Made by a program: the position numbers and the translations under genes. Of a stretch of 64,000 nt of DNA, positions 7,368 through 17,842 are shown one piece after another. The notes under the pieces are model-generated. The model did no database searches, had not been told where the DNA came from, and saw only the letters and a list, made by a program, of their open reading frames with translations. Source of the stretch: an uncultured Parafilimonas sp. (lineage in GTDB: Bacteria; Bacteroidota; Bacteroidia; Chitinophagales; Chitinophagaceae); contig CAIRZB010000098.1 of NCBI GenBank assembly GCA_903882935.1, positions 1 through 64,000 on the forward strand, given 5' to 3'. How positions within the stretch are numbered: position 1 is the stretch's first letter; each line of letters opens with the position of its first letter.

Positions 7368-10300
7368 TCAGTTTAACGACCTAAAATCCACCGGCACCAG
7401 TTTGCTAACGCCCGGCTCCTGCATGGTTACGCCGTAAATTACATCCACGGCACTCATCGTCATTTTATTATGGGTAACGATGATGAATTGGGAGTTTTCG
7501 CTAAACTTCTGAATCATTTGCGTAAACTTGCCCACGTTGGCATCGTCAAGAGGCGCATCCACCTCATCCAATATACAGAACGGTGCGGGCTTAATAAGGT
7601 AAATGGCAAACAATAATGCCGTTGCCGTTAATGTTTTCTCTCCCCCACTCAATTGCGAAATGGACGAAGGACGTTTGCCCTTGGGCTTGGCCACAATGTC
7701 TATGCCAGTTTCGGCAAGGTTCTCAGGGTTTTCAAGCACCATATCGGCTGTGTCTTCCTCGGTAAACAATGCCTTAAACACCTGCTGAAAATTCTCCCTA
7801 ACCTTATTAAAGGTTTCCAAAAACTGCTGGTTGGCAGTGGCTTCTACCTCCTGTATGGTTTGCATCAAGCTGTCTTTTGCCGAAACCAAATCGTTCTTTT
7901 GCTCCATAATGAACTCGTAACGCTTCTTCATTTCCGTAAAAGCCTCAATAGCGGTGGGGTTTATCTCGCCCATGTTTTCCAGCCGCTTCTTCATCCGGTC
8001 GGTGCTGGCCTGCAAATCCTGCTGCGTTGCCTCGGTATTCCTGGCTTGGTCAATTATTTCGTCCAACTCAATTTTAAACTCTACACTCAACCGCTCTTTC
8101 ATGCCGGCCAATTGCAATTTCAATTCATTAACCCGGTCCTTTATACCAGCCAAGGCTTGGTCTGCCGCCTCTTTGGCCTTTACTTTAAAACGCAGTTCAG
8201 CTTCTTTCTGCTGCAAGGCATTGCGCAGGTTGTGGTACGCTTGGTCTGCCTCATTCAATTTCTTTTCTTCGGTTTCTTTGCTGTGCAACAAGTCTAGCAT
8301 GTTTTCGTGTGCAAACTGTAAGGCGTCCTCGCTGTCGGCAATTTGTTGGCTGGCGTCGGCCAATTGCTTAGTGTTCTGCTGTACTTGGTTGTGCAGGTCG
8401 CTCAGCTGGTTTTCTTTAAAAACCAGTTCTTGCTTCAAAGCCGTAAGCTTGCTTTGGCGGCGGGTAAACTGCAGGTTGCTTTCATTGTAGTCGGCAGTAG
8501 CGGCGTTATAGGTCTGTTCAGCCAGCTTGTAGTCCTCCTCCACGGCTTTTAGGTTCGCTGCAGTATCTTTTAACTGTTCGTCTAATACCTGTAACTGCTC
8601 CCGTGTGGCAGCAATATTGTCCTGCTCGTCGTCAAGGCGTTGTTCGGCATCTTCAATACGGTGCTGGGCATTTTGCTGTGCAGCCTGTAAGTTTTCTATT
8701 TTATTTTTTGCAGCAAACACGTTGTTTGCCAACTGGTTTATGGCAGTTTCTGTTTGCTTTATGGCTTGTTCCTTTAATAACTCATTGTACCCAAGCACTT
8801 CATTTTGCTTGTGTTTAATCTCGGCTTTTAGCGCATTTACAACTGCATCTTGCAATATTATTTCATCGCGCAGCTTTTCCAGGTTTTTGGCACGCCCAAT
8901 TTTTTTGCCCTCAAACAAGCCTACGCTGCCTCCGGCGAGGGTGTACTTGCCCTTTACGTATTTGCCAGTTTTCTCCAACACTACGGCACCGTTACTGTTT
9001 TCAAGGGCCAATTCGTTTTCGGCTATGTAAACATTACCCAACAAATAGTTGGCAAGCTTGCTGTATTGGTCATCCACCTCAATAACGTCCAGTGCTTTTA
9101 TGGTATGGGGCGGCTGGTGGCTGTTAGCGCTAACTTCATCAAGTTTTTCCAACATAAAAAAGTTGGCTTTGCCTTTTTTATGGGTATCCAGTAGTTGTAT
9201 GGCCTGCAACCCCTCCGCCAAGTTGTTTACCACATAATAGTTCAGGTATTGCTCCAGTACATTTTCCACTGCCGCACGGTATTCGCCCTCCACGTAAATA
9301 ATATCGCTCAAAATGGGCACGTTGGCCTTCCATTTAGGGTTATTGTGTAAAAACTTCACGCTTTCGGGGTAGCCCTCCATGCTGTCTATCAGGCTCTTCA
9401 ACAAATCGTGTTCGTTTTTCCTGGCATCCAGCGTGCGGTTTTCGTTTGCCAGGCTCGCACGCAGGTTTTCAACCCATTGCTGTGTTTCAAATATTTGTTG
9501 CTTGGCGCGTTCATGTTGCTCTTGCAATGTTTGCAACTCATCACGCTTGTCGGCAAGGGCGTCTTCTTTTTCCAACAGTTCAGTGTCCAGCTGCTGTAGC
9601 TGGTACTGCCTGTTATGCTTCTCCTCTGTTAACTGGGTATGTGTGCGCCGTAGGTTTTGAATGGATGTGTCGGCTACAGCCACCTTTTTTTCCGCATCAA
9701 ACTGGCTGCGCTGTATTTGTTGGTATTTGGCGCGCAGCACGTCCACCCCTTTCCGTTTTTCGTCAAATGCCTGCCTGCCGGTTTCAACGGTAAGTTTGGC
9801 ATTGGCCACTCGGTCCTGCACATCAGCCAGGCGGCCACTTTCGTCGTTTACCTGTAATTGGGTGTATTGTATGGAGTCTTCGATGTTTTTTAACTGGCCC
9901 TCCGCTTTTTGCAAAAAATCCTTCAGGCTGGTTTCCTTTTCCCGTAGGTAGTGCAGCTTTTGTGCGGCCAGGTTTTTCTCTGCTTCCTTGGCCCTTAAGT
10001 TTTGCACCAAAGTATTAAATGCCTGCTGCATGGTTTGTAAACCCCGCTCCTTCTCAATAAATTCAAGCTTTTCGCTTTCAATCGCGGCTTCGCCAGTTGC
10101 TATGGCCGCCTCAATAGTAAACTTTCTATCGGTCTCGGCCTCCTGTTGCTCATTTAATTGCCGGTAGGTTATGTTAAAACCTTCCAGTGCTGCTTTTGCC
10201 AACTCTATGGATATTTCTTTATACTCTTTTTTTATCTCAAAGTATTTCTCGGCTTTTTTTGCTTGGTTCTCTAAGCTTTTAAGCTGGTTGTTTATTTCAA

Positions 10301-10886
10301 AAAGTAGGTCTTCAATACGGTTAATGTCTAATTCCGTGGCATCTAATTTGGTCTTGGCCTCTTTTTTACGGTTTTTATAAATGGTGATGCCGGCTGCCTG
10401 TTCCAGCATACGGCGGCGGCTGTTTTCTTTATCCTTAATAATATCGTCTACCATGCCCAATTCAATAATGGCATAGCTGTCTGTGCTTATACCCGTATCC
10501 ATAAACAGGTTATGGATGTCTTTCAGGCGGCAGCTAACATCATTCAGGCGGTATTCGCTGTCGCCATTTTTGTAAAAACGCCTGGTAATGGTAACGGTGG
10601 TAAACTCTGTTGGCAGCAGGTTTTTGGTATTCTCAAAGGTGAGGCTCACTTCGGCCAGGCCGCTTGCACTGCGGGTTTTGGAGCCGTTAAATACCAGTGC
10701 CTCTAAGTTTTCGCTGCGCAGGGCCGATATTTTTTGCTCCCCTATCACCCAGCGTATACTGTCAATAATATTGCTTTTGCCGCAACCGTTGGGGCCTATG
10801 ATACCTGTTATACCCTCATCAAAATTTACGGTTGTTTTATCCGCAAAACTCTTGAAACCCTTTATTTCTAATTGTTTTAAACGCAC
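7368..10886 (-). CDS. smc: Chromosome segregation ATPase SMC
   Basis: Core subunit of the condensin-like complex that organises and segregates the chromosome. 1172 residues, the usual length. Walker A is GIIGPNGCGKSNIID (about 28-42). Two long heptad-rich coiled coils flank a globular hinge (about 510-670, with ILSDIIYVEGEYRAAVENVL and GKYTLAGGSVGLFEGKKIG). The C-terminal head carries the ABC signature LSGGEKTLTA and Walker B ILDEVDAPLDDANV. scpA and scpB are not in the window. The gene stands alone on this strand. Confidence 0.97.
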   Translation of the reverse strand: MRLKQLEIKGFKSFADKTTVNFDEGITGIIGPNGCGKSNIIDSIRWVIGEQKISALRSENLEALVFNGSKTRSASGLAEVSLTFENTKNLLPTEFTTVTITRRFYKNGDSEYRLNDVSCRLKDIHNLFMDTGISTDSYAIIELGMVDDIIKDKENSRRRMLEQAAGITIYKNRKKEAKTKLDATELDINRIEDLLFEINNQLKSLENQAKKAEKYFEIKKEYKEISIELAKAALEGFNITYRQLNEQQEAETDRKFTIEAAIATGEAAIESEKLEFIEKERGLQTMQQAFNTLVQNLRAKEAEKNLAAQKLHYLREKETSLKDFLQKAEGQLKNIEDSIQYTQLQVNDESGRLADVQDRVANAKLTVETGRQAFDEKRKGVDVLRAKYQQIQRSQFDAEKKVAVADTSIQNLRRTHTQLTEEKHNRQYQLQQLDTELLEKEDALADKRDELQTLQEQHERAKQQIFETQQWVENLRASLANENRTLDARKNEHDLLKSLIDSMEGYPESVKFLHNNPKWKANVPILSDIIYVEGEYRAAVENVLEQYLNYYVVNNLAEGLQAIQLLDTHKKGKANFFMLEKLDEVSANSHQPPHTIKALDVIEVDDQYSKLANYLLGNVYIAENELALENSNGAVVLEKTGKYVKGKYTLAGGSVGLFEGKKIGRAKNLEKLRDEIILQDAVVNALKAEIKHKQNEVLGYNELLKEQAIKQTETAINQLANNVFAAKNKIENLQAAQQNAQHRIEDAEQRLDDEQDNIAATREQLQVLDEQLKDTAANLKAVEEDYKLAEQTYNAATADYNESNLQFTRRQSKLTALKQELVFKENQLSDLHNQVQQNTKQLADASQQIADSEDALQFAHENMLDLLHSKETEEKKLNEADQAYHNLRNALQQKEAELRFKVKAKEAADQALAGIKDRVNELKLQLAGMKERLSVEFKIELDEIIDQARNTEATQQDLQASTDRMKKRLENMGEINPTAIEAFTEMKKRYEFIMEQKNDLVSAKDSLMQTIQEVEATANQQFLETFNKVRENFQQVFKALFTEEDTADMVLENPENLAETGIDIVAKPKGKRPSSISQLSGGEKTLTATALLFAIYLIKPAPFCILDEVDAPLDDANVGKFTQMIQKFSENSQFIIVTHNKMTMSAVDVIYGVTMQEPGVSKLVPVDFRSLN

Positions 10887-11058
10887 TATTTACCCATTTA
10901 ATCAACTGCGAACTTAAGAGAAAACAACAAAACGCTAGGCTTAATTTATAAAGCTGTTGATAAGTAGTGCAAATTAGGTTTTGGAGGGTACGGGTAAGGG
11001 CAACTCAGGGTGCAAATGCCACTAACTGGCAAAAAATTAGCAATGGAATCTTTTGGGA

Positions 11059-12969
11059 TTAGCTTTCAACAGTGGGCAGCTCAATGATAAAACTGCTTCC
11101 GGCGCCAACAACTGACTCAATGTGCATGTTGCCATTGTTTAACTCAAGCAACTCTTTGCACAATAACAGCCCTAGGCCGGTACCCTTTTCACCACCGGTG
11201 CCGCGGGTTGTAAAATACAATGTTGGCACAAACAGTTTCGCAAGGTCGGCTTCACTAATGCCTTGGCCTGTATCTTTTACTTGAATAATAATTTTGTTGG
11301 CTAACAAATGTGCTCCTACCGTAATTTGTCCGCCACGTGGCGTAAACTTTATGGCATTGCTTATCAGGTTGCGTAAAACAATTTTCAAGTGGTGCTCATC
11401 ACAGAATACCCGGTAGCTTTGGGGCAACTCGTTAAAAAATTGAATCTGTTTTTGCTCTAATGCAAATTCAAACACCTTACGTATTTCATCAGCCAACTGA
11501 AAAACCGGAAAATTTGTTCTTGTCGGCTGCAGGCCGTTCATTTGCTTAACCGACCAGTTAAGCAGGTTGCTTAACGTAAGGTCAGCACCATCCAACGCGG
11601 GAAGCATACGCTTTAAAAGCAACACTGTTTGCTCTTCGTTTAGCTCGTTTTGCTGAAATAGCCCCATTATTGAACGCAGATTGCCAATAGGGGCCCGCAA
11701 GTCGTGGCTGATGATGGCAAATAATTTTGTTTTAAGGTTGTTGAGTACCTCAAGGTTGCGTGACTGTTCCTCAATTACAGCGTTTTGCTTATTAGTGGCA
11801 TTGTTGCGATCTTCCAATTGGATGGCCAACCTTCTTTTTTCATTGTACAAATAATAAATGGTTAACATTCCGGCCAACAACAGCACTATAAAAATAACCA
11901 GCGCGATGATAATAGTATGCTGAAAACGTAATCGCTCCCAACTCGACATTGAGTTCTGTTCCTGCAACTCAATGTCCTGCAGCCTGTCGTTAACGGTAAT
12001 AAATTGCAACAGGAGTTTAAAGCTTTTATTCGTTTCGTCGCTACGTAGGCTGTCTTGCAAAGCATTGTAAAAACGGCGTGCCGCTAATTCGTTCAACACA
12101 CTGTTTGCATGTTTATATGCATCAACAGTCAATGCGGCCGCCTGCAACTTTACGTCGGTATTGCCGATGGAGTCAGCCAACACCAATGCTGCCTTCGCCA
12201 TGGCAACGGCACTGTCGGTTTGCCCTCTTTCCAAAAAATAATGCGCATAATTTATTAATACATAAGACCTTAGCCTGTTGTTATGCCCCAAATAACTCCA
12301 TAACAAAGAGGAGTCAAAATAATATTTTGCTGCATTTTGCTTACCTGTTTCGTACAAAATATTTCCCAAGCGTGAGTATAAGATGCCCTTTAGCAAGGTA
12401 TCGTTACTTTTTTGGGCCAGGTACATGGCGGCAGTTGCTATTTGCCAGGCTTTGCCATAGTTATGTTGCCGTAATTGCAACAAAGAGGACTCGTTATAAA
12501 CAATCAAAATTTTATTGTTGTCTTTTGAGCGGATGGCGGTGGCCTCAGCCAGCCTCATATACTGTGCAGAAAGGTTATACTCAGCCCTTTCCATATAATT
12601 TCGGGCTATTAGCCTATAACACATAGACAGTTGGTCCAGCTCATTCGTTTTGCTAAGATGCTCAACAGCATTAAGGAGGTTATACAGGCTTAATGAGTTA
12701 TACGATTGCGCCCAGTAGGCATAGCCTATTGCCGCGTAACTCAACCCTTGGCCACGGTTGTATTTCAATTGCTTGGAAAGGATAAGGGCTTCCTCGGCAT
12801 AGGCCCTGGCAGAATCGGGTTCGAAAAGGTAAATATTTACTGATTTTTTGTCCAGGCTGTCAACAAACGCCTCCGTTCTGGTTAGCGCAGGCTTACCAGC
12901 CATATTTACTTGGGCTTGAAGACCAGTAAATAGCAGTACGGAAAATAAAAGTATTAAGACACTTTTCAT
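11059..12969 (-). CDS. TPR-containing sensor histidine kinase
   Basis: 636-residue hybrid of a periplasmic TPR sensor and a kinase. A signal peptide (about 1-19, ending LQAQ) is followed by repeated helical pairs, probably TPRs (about 40-320). A membrane segment lies near residues 355-377. A coiled coil leads to HisKA with the phospho-acceptor His in FAIISHDLRAPIGNLR. The ATPase has the N box NLISNAIKFTPRGG, DTGQGIS and GTGLGLLLCKELL. This architecture is common in Bacteroidota. No receiver or response regulator is next to it, so its partner is elsewhere and its signal is unknown. Confidence 0.92.
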   Translation of the reverse strand: MKSVLILLFSVLLFTGLQAQVNMAGKPALTRTEAFVDSLDKKSVNIYLFEPDSARAYAEEALILSKQLKYNRGQGLSYAAIGYAYWAQSYNSLSLYNLLNAVEHLSKTNELDQLSMCYRLIARNYMERAEYNLSAQYMRLAEATAIRSKDNNKILIVYNESSLLQLRQHNYGKAWQIATAAMYLAQKSNDTLLKGILYSRLGNILYETGKQNAAKYYFDSSLLWSYLGHNNRLRSYVLINYAHYFLERGQTDSAVAMAKAALVLADSIGNTDVKLQAAALTVDAYKHANSVLNELAARRFYNALQDSLRSDETNKSFKLLLQFITVNDRLQDIELQEQNSMSSWERLRFQHTIIIALVIFIVLLLAGMLTIYYLYNEKRRLAIQLEDRNNATNKQNAVIEEQSRNLEVLNNLKTKLFAIISHDLRAPIGNLRSIMGLFQQNELNEEQTVLLLKRMLPALDGADLTLSNLLNWSVKQMNGLQPTRTNFPVFQLADEIRKVFEFALEQKQIQFFNELPQSYRVFCDEHHLKIVLRNLISNAIKFTPRGGQITVGAHLLANKIIIQVKDTGQGISEADLAKLFVPTLYFTTRGTGGEKGTGLGLLLCKELLELNNGNMHIESVVGAGSSFIIELPTVES

Positions 12970-13269
12970 AGAGTTTTCATATGCTGTACAATTGCCCTTG
13001 AACGCCGACCAATAAAAACTATTTTGCTTTGGTTAAAATATTTGATGGTTTATAAATAGGATGACCAGATTTTACCAGAAATGGGGCTAACCAAATTATT
13101 TTTGAAAACGCCCCTAAATTAAATTGCCTTAAGCACTGTACAAATGCATCTTTCACGCTATTTGGTTTCGAAACCTATTTTCCCCCACACTACAAAACAC
13201 ACAATAAAAACAGGCCAAACGTTGAAACGTTGCAATTTTGGCGCATATTAGCTAACGCGTACCAAATAC
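12970..13269. other. 300-bp gene-free stretch
   Basis: AT-rich intergenic DNA between the histidine kinase start and the ThuA stop. I see no credible gene, RNA or long repeat. The part next to 12969 should hold the kinase promoter. Confidence 0.5.
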
Positions 13270-14013
13270 TTACTTACCCATTGCATATTGGATGCCGCCC
13301 AAAAGATGTTGCAAATAAAGCGGCTCTTGGTACGACTCATCCGTGTGGCCCAATTCAGTATAAAACGCGCGGCCCCCGTCGTATGAATGATACCAACTCA
13401 TTGGGTGGAAACTGCCATTTTTACCACCGGTATAACTGGTTTCATCTATCGTAATCAAAATATGAAAATCCTTGTCATTCCATTGGGGCGACTTGAAATT
13501 ATACAATTCGTCAAAACGCTTCCATATATGCGGTAGGTGGCTGGTGGCAATAAACGTGCTGTCAAGCACATTAAAGGTTGCGAGTTGTTGTTTAGGGTGG
13601 CTGTCAAATTGGGCACCTACCAACTTGTTGTACCAAGGCCAGTCGTATTCGGTGTCTGTGGCGGCATGTACGCCTACGTATCCTTTGCCAGAGCGTATGT
13701 ACTGCTCAAATGCAGCCTGTTCCCCATCGCCCAACACATTGCCGGTAGTGCTTAAAAAAACAACCGCATCGTATTGTTTTAGGTTCCTCTTGTTAAATTT
13801 GGTTGAATCGGTGGTGGTGTCAACGGCAAAATTATTTTCCTGCCCAAGCTTTTGTATGGCCACAATGCCTGCGGCTATTGAGTTATGGTGAAAACCCGCT
13901 GTTTTACAAAAAACAAGTATTTTATGGGGGTGGCCTTTGGTGGCAAATACCATACACACAGTAAAGGTAAGAGCAGAAAATAGAATACCTAATGACAAAG
14001 AAATCTTTTTCAT
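13270..14013 (-). CDS. ThuA-domain protein (trehalose-utilisation-like, glutamine-amidotransferase fold)
   Basis: Exported protein of the ThuA/DUF1080-associated family. Start chosen at ATG 14013 (247 residues), giving a signal peptide MKKISLSLGILFSALTF; the frame is open 21 codons upstream without a signal-like sequence. ThuA features are KILVFCKTAGFHHNSI, YDAVVFLSTTGNVL, GYVGVHAATDTEYDWPWY and the C-terminal GGRAFYTELGHTDESY. Known members are linked to sugar or polyol catabolism, but the reaction is not established, and no sugar genes lie beside it. Confidence 0.88.
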   Translation of the reverse strand: MKKISLSLGILFSALTFTVCMVFATKGHPHKILVFCKTAGFHHNSIAAGIVAIQKLGQENNFAVDTTTDSTKFNKRNLKQYDAVVFLSTTGNVLGDGEQAAFEQYIRSGKGYVGVHAATDTEYDWPWYNKLVGAQFDSHPKQQLATFNVLDSTFIATSHLPHIWKRFDELYNFKSPQWNDKDFHILITIDETSYTGGKNGSFHPMSWYHSYDGGRAFYTELGHTDESYQEPLYLQHLLGGIQYAMGK

Positions 14014-14121
14014 ACAGCCATTTTTATTGGGGGATATAAAATAATACGGGTGTAAGATAAATAAATACTTTAACAAGTTTAATTTCGGCGGCCTGCTTTA
14101 TTATCAATAAGCCCGATTATT

Positions 14122-14763
14122 ATGGCGTTTAAGGACTATTACAATATTTTAGGGGTAAAACCGTCGGCAAGTACCGAAGAAATTAAGCGAAATTACCGGC
14201 GGCTGGCGATGAAATACCACCCCGACAAAAACCCTGGCGATACGTTTGCAGAAGCTGTTTTTACTGAGATAGCCGAGGCATACAGCATTCTCTCAAACCC
14301 AAAGGACAGGGAAACATACGACAGTAGGAACAACGGTAGTTTTAATGCCCAGTTTAACAGCGCAACTGTAAACACCGGGCAGGCCGTTGCCAATTTAATT
14401 GGTGATTTACACAGCAAAATAGCTTCATCAAACCATTTTGGCATAAACCAAGATGCGTTGTTGTTTCAAATAAACCAAATTCTTTCACCCCAAAATATCC
14501 AATTGCTCCAACACCTTTCGCAGGTGCAAAGGCTGTTCGTTATTACGCAATTGGTATATTGTTGCAGCCCGCTTTTTTACCCAAGGGCCCAAAAACTAAG
14601 CCCTGAATTATTTGCCATAGCTGGCGACGACGATACCGCCCGCTCAGCCATTAATGTGTTTTTAAAAACCAGCCTGCGTGCCAGCAAATGGCACAAATAC
14701 AAGGCCATACTTGCCATTGTGTTAGCCATTATTTTATGTGCGCTTGTTTTTTTATTTCGCTAA
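14122..14763 (+). CDS. DnaJ-domain membrane protein
   Basis: 213 residues. A J domain occupies about 3-67, with the HPD triad in [10 protein letters not shown] and the usual helix [18 protein letters not shown]. The middle has no recognisable zinc-finger or substrate domain, and the C-terminus is a single membrane segment ([18 protein letters not shown]). It probably recruits DnaK to the inner membrane. The last 12 bp overlap the 3' end of the convergent DoxX-like gene (14752-14763). Confidence 0.88.
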   Translation: MAFKDYYNILGVKPSASTEEIKRNYRRLAMKYHPDKNPGDTFAEAVFTEIAEAYSILSNPKDRETYDSRNNGSFNAQFNSATVNTGQAVANLIGDLHSKIASSNHFGINQDALLFQINQILSPQNIQLLQHLSQVQRLFVITQLVYCCSPLFYPRAQKLSPELFAIAGDDDTARSAINVFLKTSLRASKWHKYKAILAIVLAIILCALVFLFR

Positions 14764-15855
14764 CACCGCAGAAGCCTCCTTGTAGCCAAATTTTTTAATT
14801 ATGGTCGCCTGCTGCATCACAAAATAGGTGGGGTTAACCCTGGCGGCTGTTTTAACTACTGTTCCGTCACTTATTAACACATGTACATCGGGGTTATTCC
14901 CAAAAAGCTTGGCGGCGGTTGCCTTGTCGGGCGTTACAATAAAAAATGGCTTGTTTTGTTGCTTTAACGCGGCCACCTTCTCGTCAAACATTTTATCATG
15001 CCATTCATTAAAGGTCGAAAAATCTTTTACAAAAAGCATTACGTAGCCGTTGTTTTGCCCTAACACGGCTGCGGTGGTATCGTTTCCAAAAAGGCTTTCC
15101 AGTGAAAAATCAACAATTTTAGCATCTGTGCCGTTGCCTTTTATCAGCTTTTCCTTACGGTCAACGTAGGTATAAGTGCCAATATCGGCCATGTTGCTCA
15201 ATGTATCTTCGCCAAACTCGTAGTTTTTACCATTTTTGCTGTAAATAAAAGTCAGTTCGTATTTGTCGGGTATGGTACCGGGGTGGGGCTTCATTTGCTC
15301 CAAAATATTATTACCGGGCTTATAAGGCAAGCAATCCAATATAGGCAAGTGGTTTAGCACGTGCCATTGCAAAACAGTTACTGCGCCTACACAAACAATT
15401 AGCAGCAGTTGTGGCAGGGGGCCGCGCAAGGCAGAGGCAATCTTAGCCCTATACACAAACAGCACCAATATAAGGAATAGCAACACTAAGTCTTTAATAA
15501 AAGATTGTAGCGGCGTAAGCGGCAGGCAGTCCCCAAAACAGCCACAGGTTTTAATTTTGCCCGACAACTGGGCATAACCCGTTAAAAAAGTAAAAAATAT
15601 AATCAACAACAACAGCAGCCAGCTAAACAGCTTCATGCGCCAGCCTACAATTACGGCTACGCCGGCCAGTACTTCAAACAAATTCATTAATACCGACAAA
15701 CCAAGAGTATAGCCATTAAACCCATGCAGGTCCCAAGCCTCGAAAAACTCCTGCATTTTATAACTCAAACCCAGCGGGTCGTTGGCCTTAATAAGCCCTG
15801 AAAATATAAACAACAACCCCACCACCCAACGTATGATGATAAACCTTTTTTTCAT
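14752..15855 (-). CDS. DoxX/MauE-type membrane protein with thioredoxin-like C-terminal half (BT_3928-like)
   Basis: 367 residues. The N-terminal ~150 contain four membrane segments of the DoxX/MauE fold, with the cysteine-rich loop [12 protein letters not shown] that marks the MauE-like subgroup. After a linker helix the C-terminal half resembles a thioredoxin fold but has no CxxC, so any redox chemistry would rely on the membrane cysteines. This fusion recurs in Bacteroidota; its function is uncharacterised. The tail overlaps the DnaJ gene by 12 bp. Confidence 0.85.
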   Translation of the reverse strand: MKKRFIIIRWVVGLLFIFSGLIKANDPLGLSYKMQEFFEAWDLHGFNGYTLGLSVLMNLFEVLAGVAVIVGWRMKLFSWLLLLLIIFFTFLTGYAQLSGKIKTCGCFGDCLPLTPLQSFIKDLVLLFLILVLFVYRAKIASALRGPLPQLLLIVCVGAVTVLQWHVLNHLPILDCLPYKPGNNILEQMKPHPGTIPDKYELTFIYSKNGKNYEFGEDTLSNMADIGTYTYVDRKEKLIKGNGTDAKIVDFSLESLFGNDTTAAVLGQNNGYVMLFVKDFSTFNEWHDKMFDEKVAALKQQNKPFFIVTPDKATAAKLFGNNPDVHVLISDGTVVKTAARVNPTYFVMQQATIIKKFGYKEASAVLAK

Positions 15856-15888
15856 GGGGTGAAGATAGAAAAAAAACTAAATGCCTCC

Positions 15889-15917
15889 GTCCCCCTTCCG
15901 CACCCTAACGGGGGGAC
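15889..15917. repeat. GTCCCCC/GGGGGAC palindromic element
   Basis: Inverted repeat GTCCCCC (15889-15895) and GGGGGAC (15911-15917) just upstream of the TMEM175-like gene. It resembles the CCCTTTAGGG-type elements at 16009, 17843 and 45960. Confidence 0.5.
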
Positions 15918-15968
15918 TTGGAAGCGTACTTTTTTATAATATACCTATTATCTTTACTTGATTTTAAC

Positions 15969-16673
15969 ATGGACAAAAATTTGAATAAAAATGACGGATC
16001 TTCTGGCTCTCCCTTTAGGGAGCGGGGAGGGTATATTCCCTACAACGAGATAGCCGGACAAAAAACAACCCGCATTGAAGCAATTAGTGACGGGGTGTTT
16101 GCCGTGGCCCTAACCTTGTTAGTGCTTGATATTAAGGTGCCGTTGAGTGAAGCTATAAAAACCGACCATGGCCTTTTTAACGCCTTTTGCGCCCTGACGC
16201 CAAAATTTTTGAGCTATTTTTTAAGCTTTATGACCCTCGGCATTTTTTGGACCGGCCATTCCGCTCAGTACATTTACATGGAAAAAAGCGACCGCCACCT
16301 TAACTGGCTGAGCCTATTTTTTTTGCTATTTGTATCATTATTGCCTTTTACTACGGCGTTTTTAAGCGAATACATAACGTTTAAACTGGCAATAGGGGTT
16401 TATTGGCTGAACATATTTGCGTTGGGTACGATGCTGTATATACATTGGACCTATGCTTTTAACCACGGCTATATAAACCTGCCTAAGGATAAAAAACAGG
16501 CCGTAAGCCTGGCCATTAAACGGCGGATAGTAATAGCCCAAACGCTGTATGCCATCGGGGCGTTGTTATGCTTTGTCAACAACTATGTAAGTGTGGGGGT
16601 TATAATTGTAATTCAATTAAATTATGCCATCGCCTTCGGCTTTCGTAAAAAGAAGAAGTTTACCGCTTACTAA
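15969..16673 (+). CDS. TMEM175-family (DUF1211) potassium-channel-like protein
   Basis: Inner-membrane protein with several membrane segments. Start taken at ATG 15969 (234 residues); the frame is open 17 codons earlier. The family hallmark RIEAISDGVFAVALTLLVLD, the (F)SD motif lining the K+ pore in TMEM175 proteins, is at about 38-57. Residues 1-37 are unusual: the codons for SGSPFRERGG come from a CTCCCTTTAGGGAG palindromic repeat in the coding strand (16009-16022), so the N-terminal extension looks repeat-derived. A shorter paralogue of the family is at 25971-26549. Confidence 0.85.
   Translation: MDKNLNKNDGSSGSPFRERGGYIPYNEIAGQKTTRIEAISDGVFAVALTLLVLDIKVPLSEAIKTDHGLFNAFCALTPKFLSYFLSFMTLGIFWTGHSAQYIYMEKSDRHLNWLSLFFLLFVSLLPFTTAFLSEYITFKLAIGVYWLNIFALGTMLYIHWTYAFNHGYINLPKDKKQAVSLAIKRRIVIAQTLYAIGALLCFVNNYVSVGVIIVIQLNYAIAFGFRKKKKFTAY
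16009..16022. repeat. CCCTTTAGGG palindromic element inside a coding region
   Basis: CTCCCTTTAGGGAG followed by GCGGGGAGGG, read in frame as part of the N-terminus of the TMEM175-like protein. It has the same core and following G-rich tail as the element at 17843. Confidence 0.65.
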
Positions 16674-16734
16674 ACCGCGTCATTATATTTACTATCCCAT
16701 CACTATATCAATGAACGGGTAAAAAACAATACCT

Positions 16735-17712
16735 ATGCCATCGCTTCTTCATAAACTCATCATCAATGCCGTTCGGCGCAAATGGGGTAAGGAATTTCCG
16801 GCGTCGGATGACTATTCTAGTTTTAAAATGGCCAAAGGCTTTATTGAGCTAAAGGTTAGTTTAAAAAGTCTTTCAAAAGATTGTTTTTTTATAGCACTGG
16901 GTGTTTTGTCGGCCTCTTTTAGCCTGCAAAGCTTTTTAATACCGAATAAGTTTATTGACGGGGGCGTTACAGGTATCTCGCTATTAATAGCCGCACGAAC
17001 ACCAATACCCTTGTATATTCCACTTACTATCATTAATATCCCGTTTGTATTGCTGGGTTATAGGGTTGTTGGCAAGCAGTTTGCCATTAAAACTGCCATT
17101 GCCATTGTATGCCTGATGGTTTGCCTGGCAACAGCACATTTTCCACAGATAACCCAAGACAAATCGCTGGCTTCATTTTTTGGCGGATTCTTCCTCGGTT
17201 CGGGCATCGGCCTTTCCATACGGGGCGGTGCGGTAATAGACGGCACAGAAATTATGGCCATTTACCTTAGCCGCCGGTTTGGCATTAGCATCAGCGATAT
17301 TACCGTATTAATTAACATAACAGTTTTTGGGGCAGCTGCCTACCTATTGTCAATGGAAACCGCCCTTTACTCTTTGATAACCTATTTGGCCGCCACCAAA
17401 ACACTTGATTTTGTGGTTGAGGGCATTGAGGAATATATTGGGGTTACCATTATATCAACCCACAATGGTGAAATACGGCTGATGGTTGTTAACGATTTGG
17501 GCAGGGGCGTAACCGTATACCGGGGCAAACACGGGTTTGGCAGCCACGGAGAAACAAACGACATGGATATTGTGTACACCGTAATAACCAGGCTTGAGTT
17601 AAATAGGCTGAACACAGAAATTGAAAAGATTGACCCACATGCATTCGTGATCATGAGCAGCGTAAAAGACACGAAAGGCGGCATGATAAAAAAAAGGCCA
17701 TTGAAGCATTAG
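16735..17712 (+). CDS. YitT-family membrane protein with DUF2179 domain
   Basis: 325 residues. A cytoplasmic N-terminus is followed by five or so membrane segments (about 45-240), with FLIPNKFIDGGVTGISLL and GGAVIDGTEIMAIYLS typical of YitT/DUF161. A C-terminal soluble DUF2179 domain (about 245-320) contains GRGVTVYRGKHGFG and ends near VIMSSVKDTKGG. The molecular role of the family is not settled. Start at ATG 16735, 61 bp after the TMEM175-like gene on the same strand. Confidence 0.93.
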   Translation: MPSLLHKLIINAVRRKWGKEFPASDDYSSFKMAKGFIELKVSLKSLSKDCFFIALGVLSASFSLQSFLIPNKFIDGGVTGISLLIAARTPIPLYIPLTIINIPFVLLGYRVVGKQFAIKTAIAIVCLMVCLATAHFPQITQDKSLASFFGGFFLGSGIGLSIRGGAVIDGTEIMAIYLSRRFGISISDITVLINITVFGAAAYLLSMETALYSLITYLAATKTLDFVVEGIEEYIGVTIISTHNGEIRLMVVNDLGRGVTVYRGKHGFGSHGETNDMDIVYTVITRLELNRLNTEIEKIDPHAFVIMSSVKDTKGGMIKKRPLKH

Positions 17713-17842
17713 GCCAATGTTGGTTAATATTTATTACGCGTAATACACTACCAACGTTAGCGGCTTAGAGCGCAAGGATAACGAAAAACAACACCCTTCC
17801 CCCTTTAAACGTTACATAATTTAAATTAACAGGCTTACGGTT

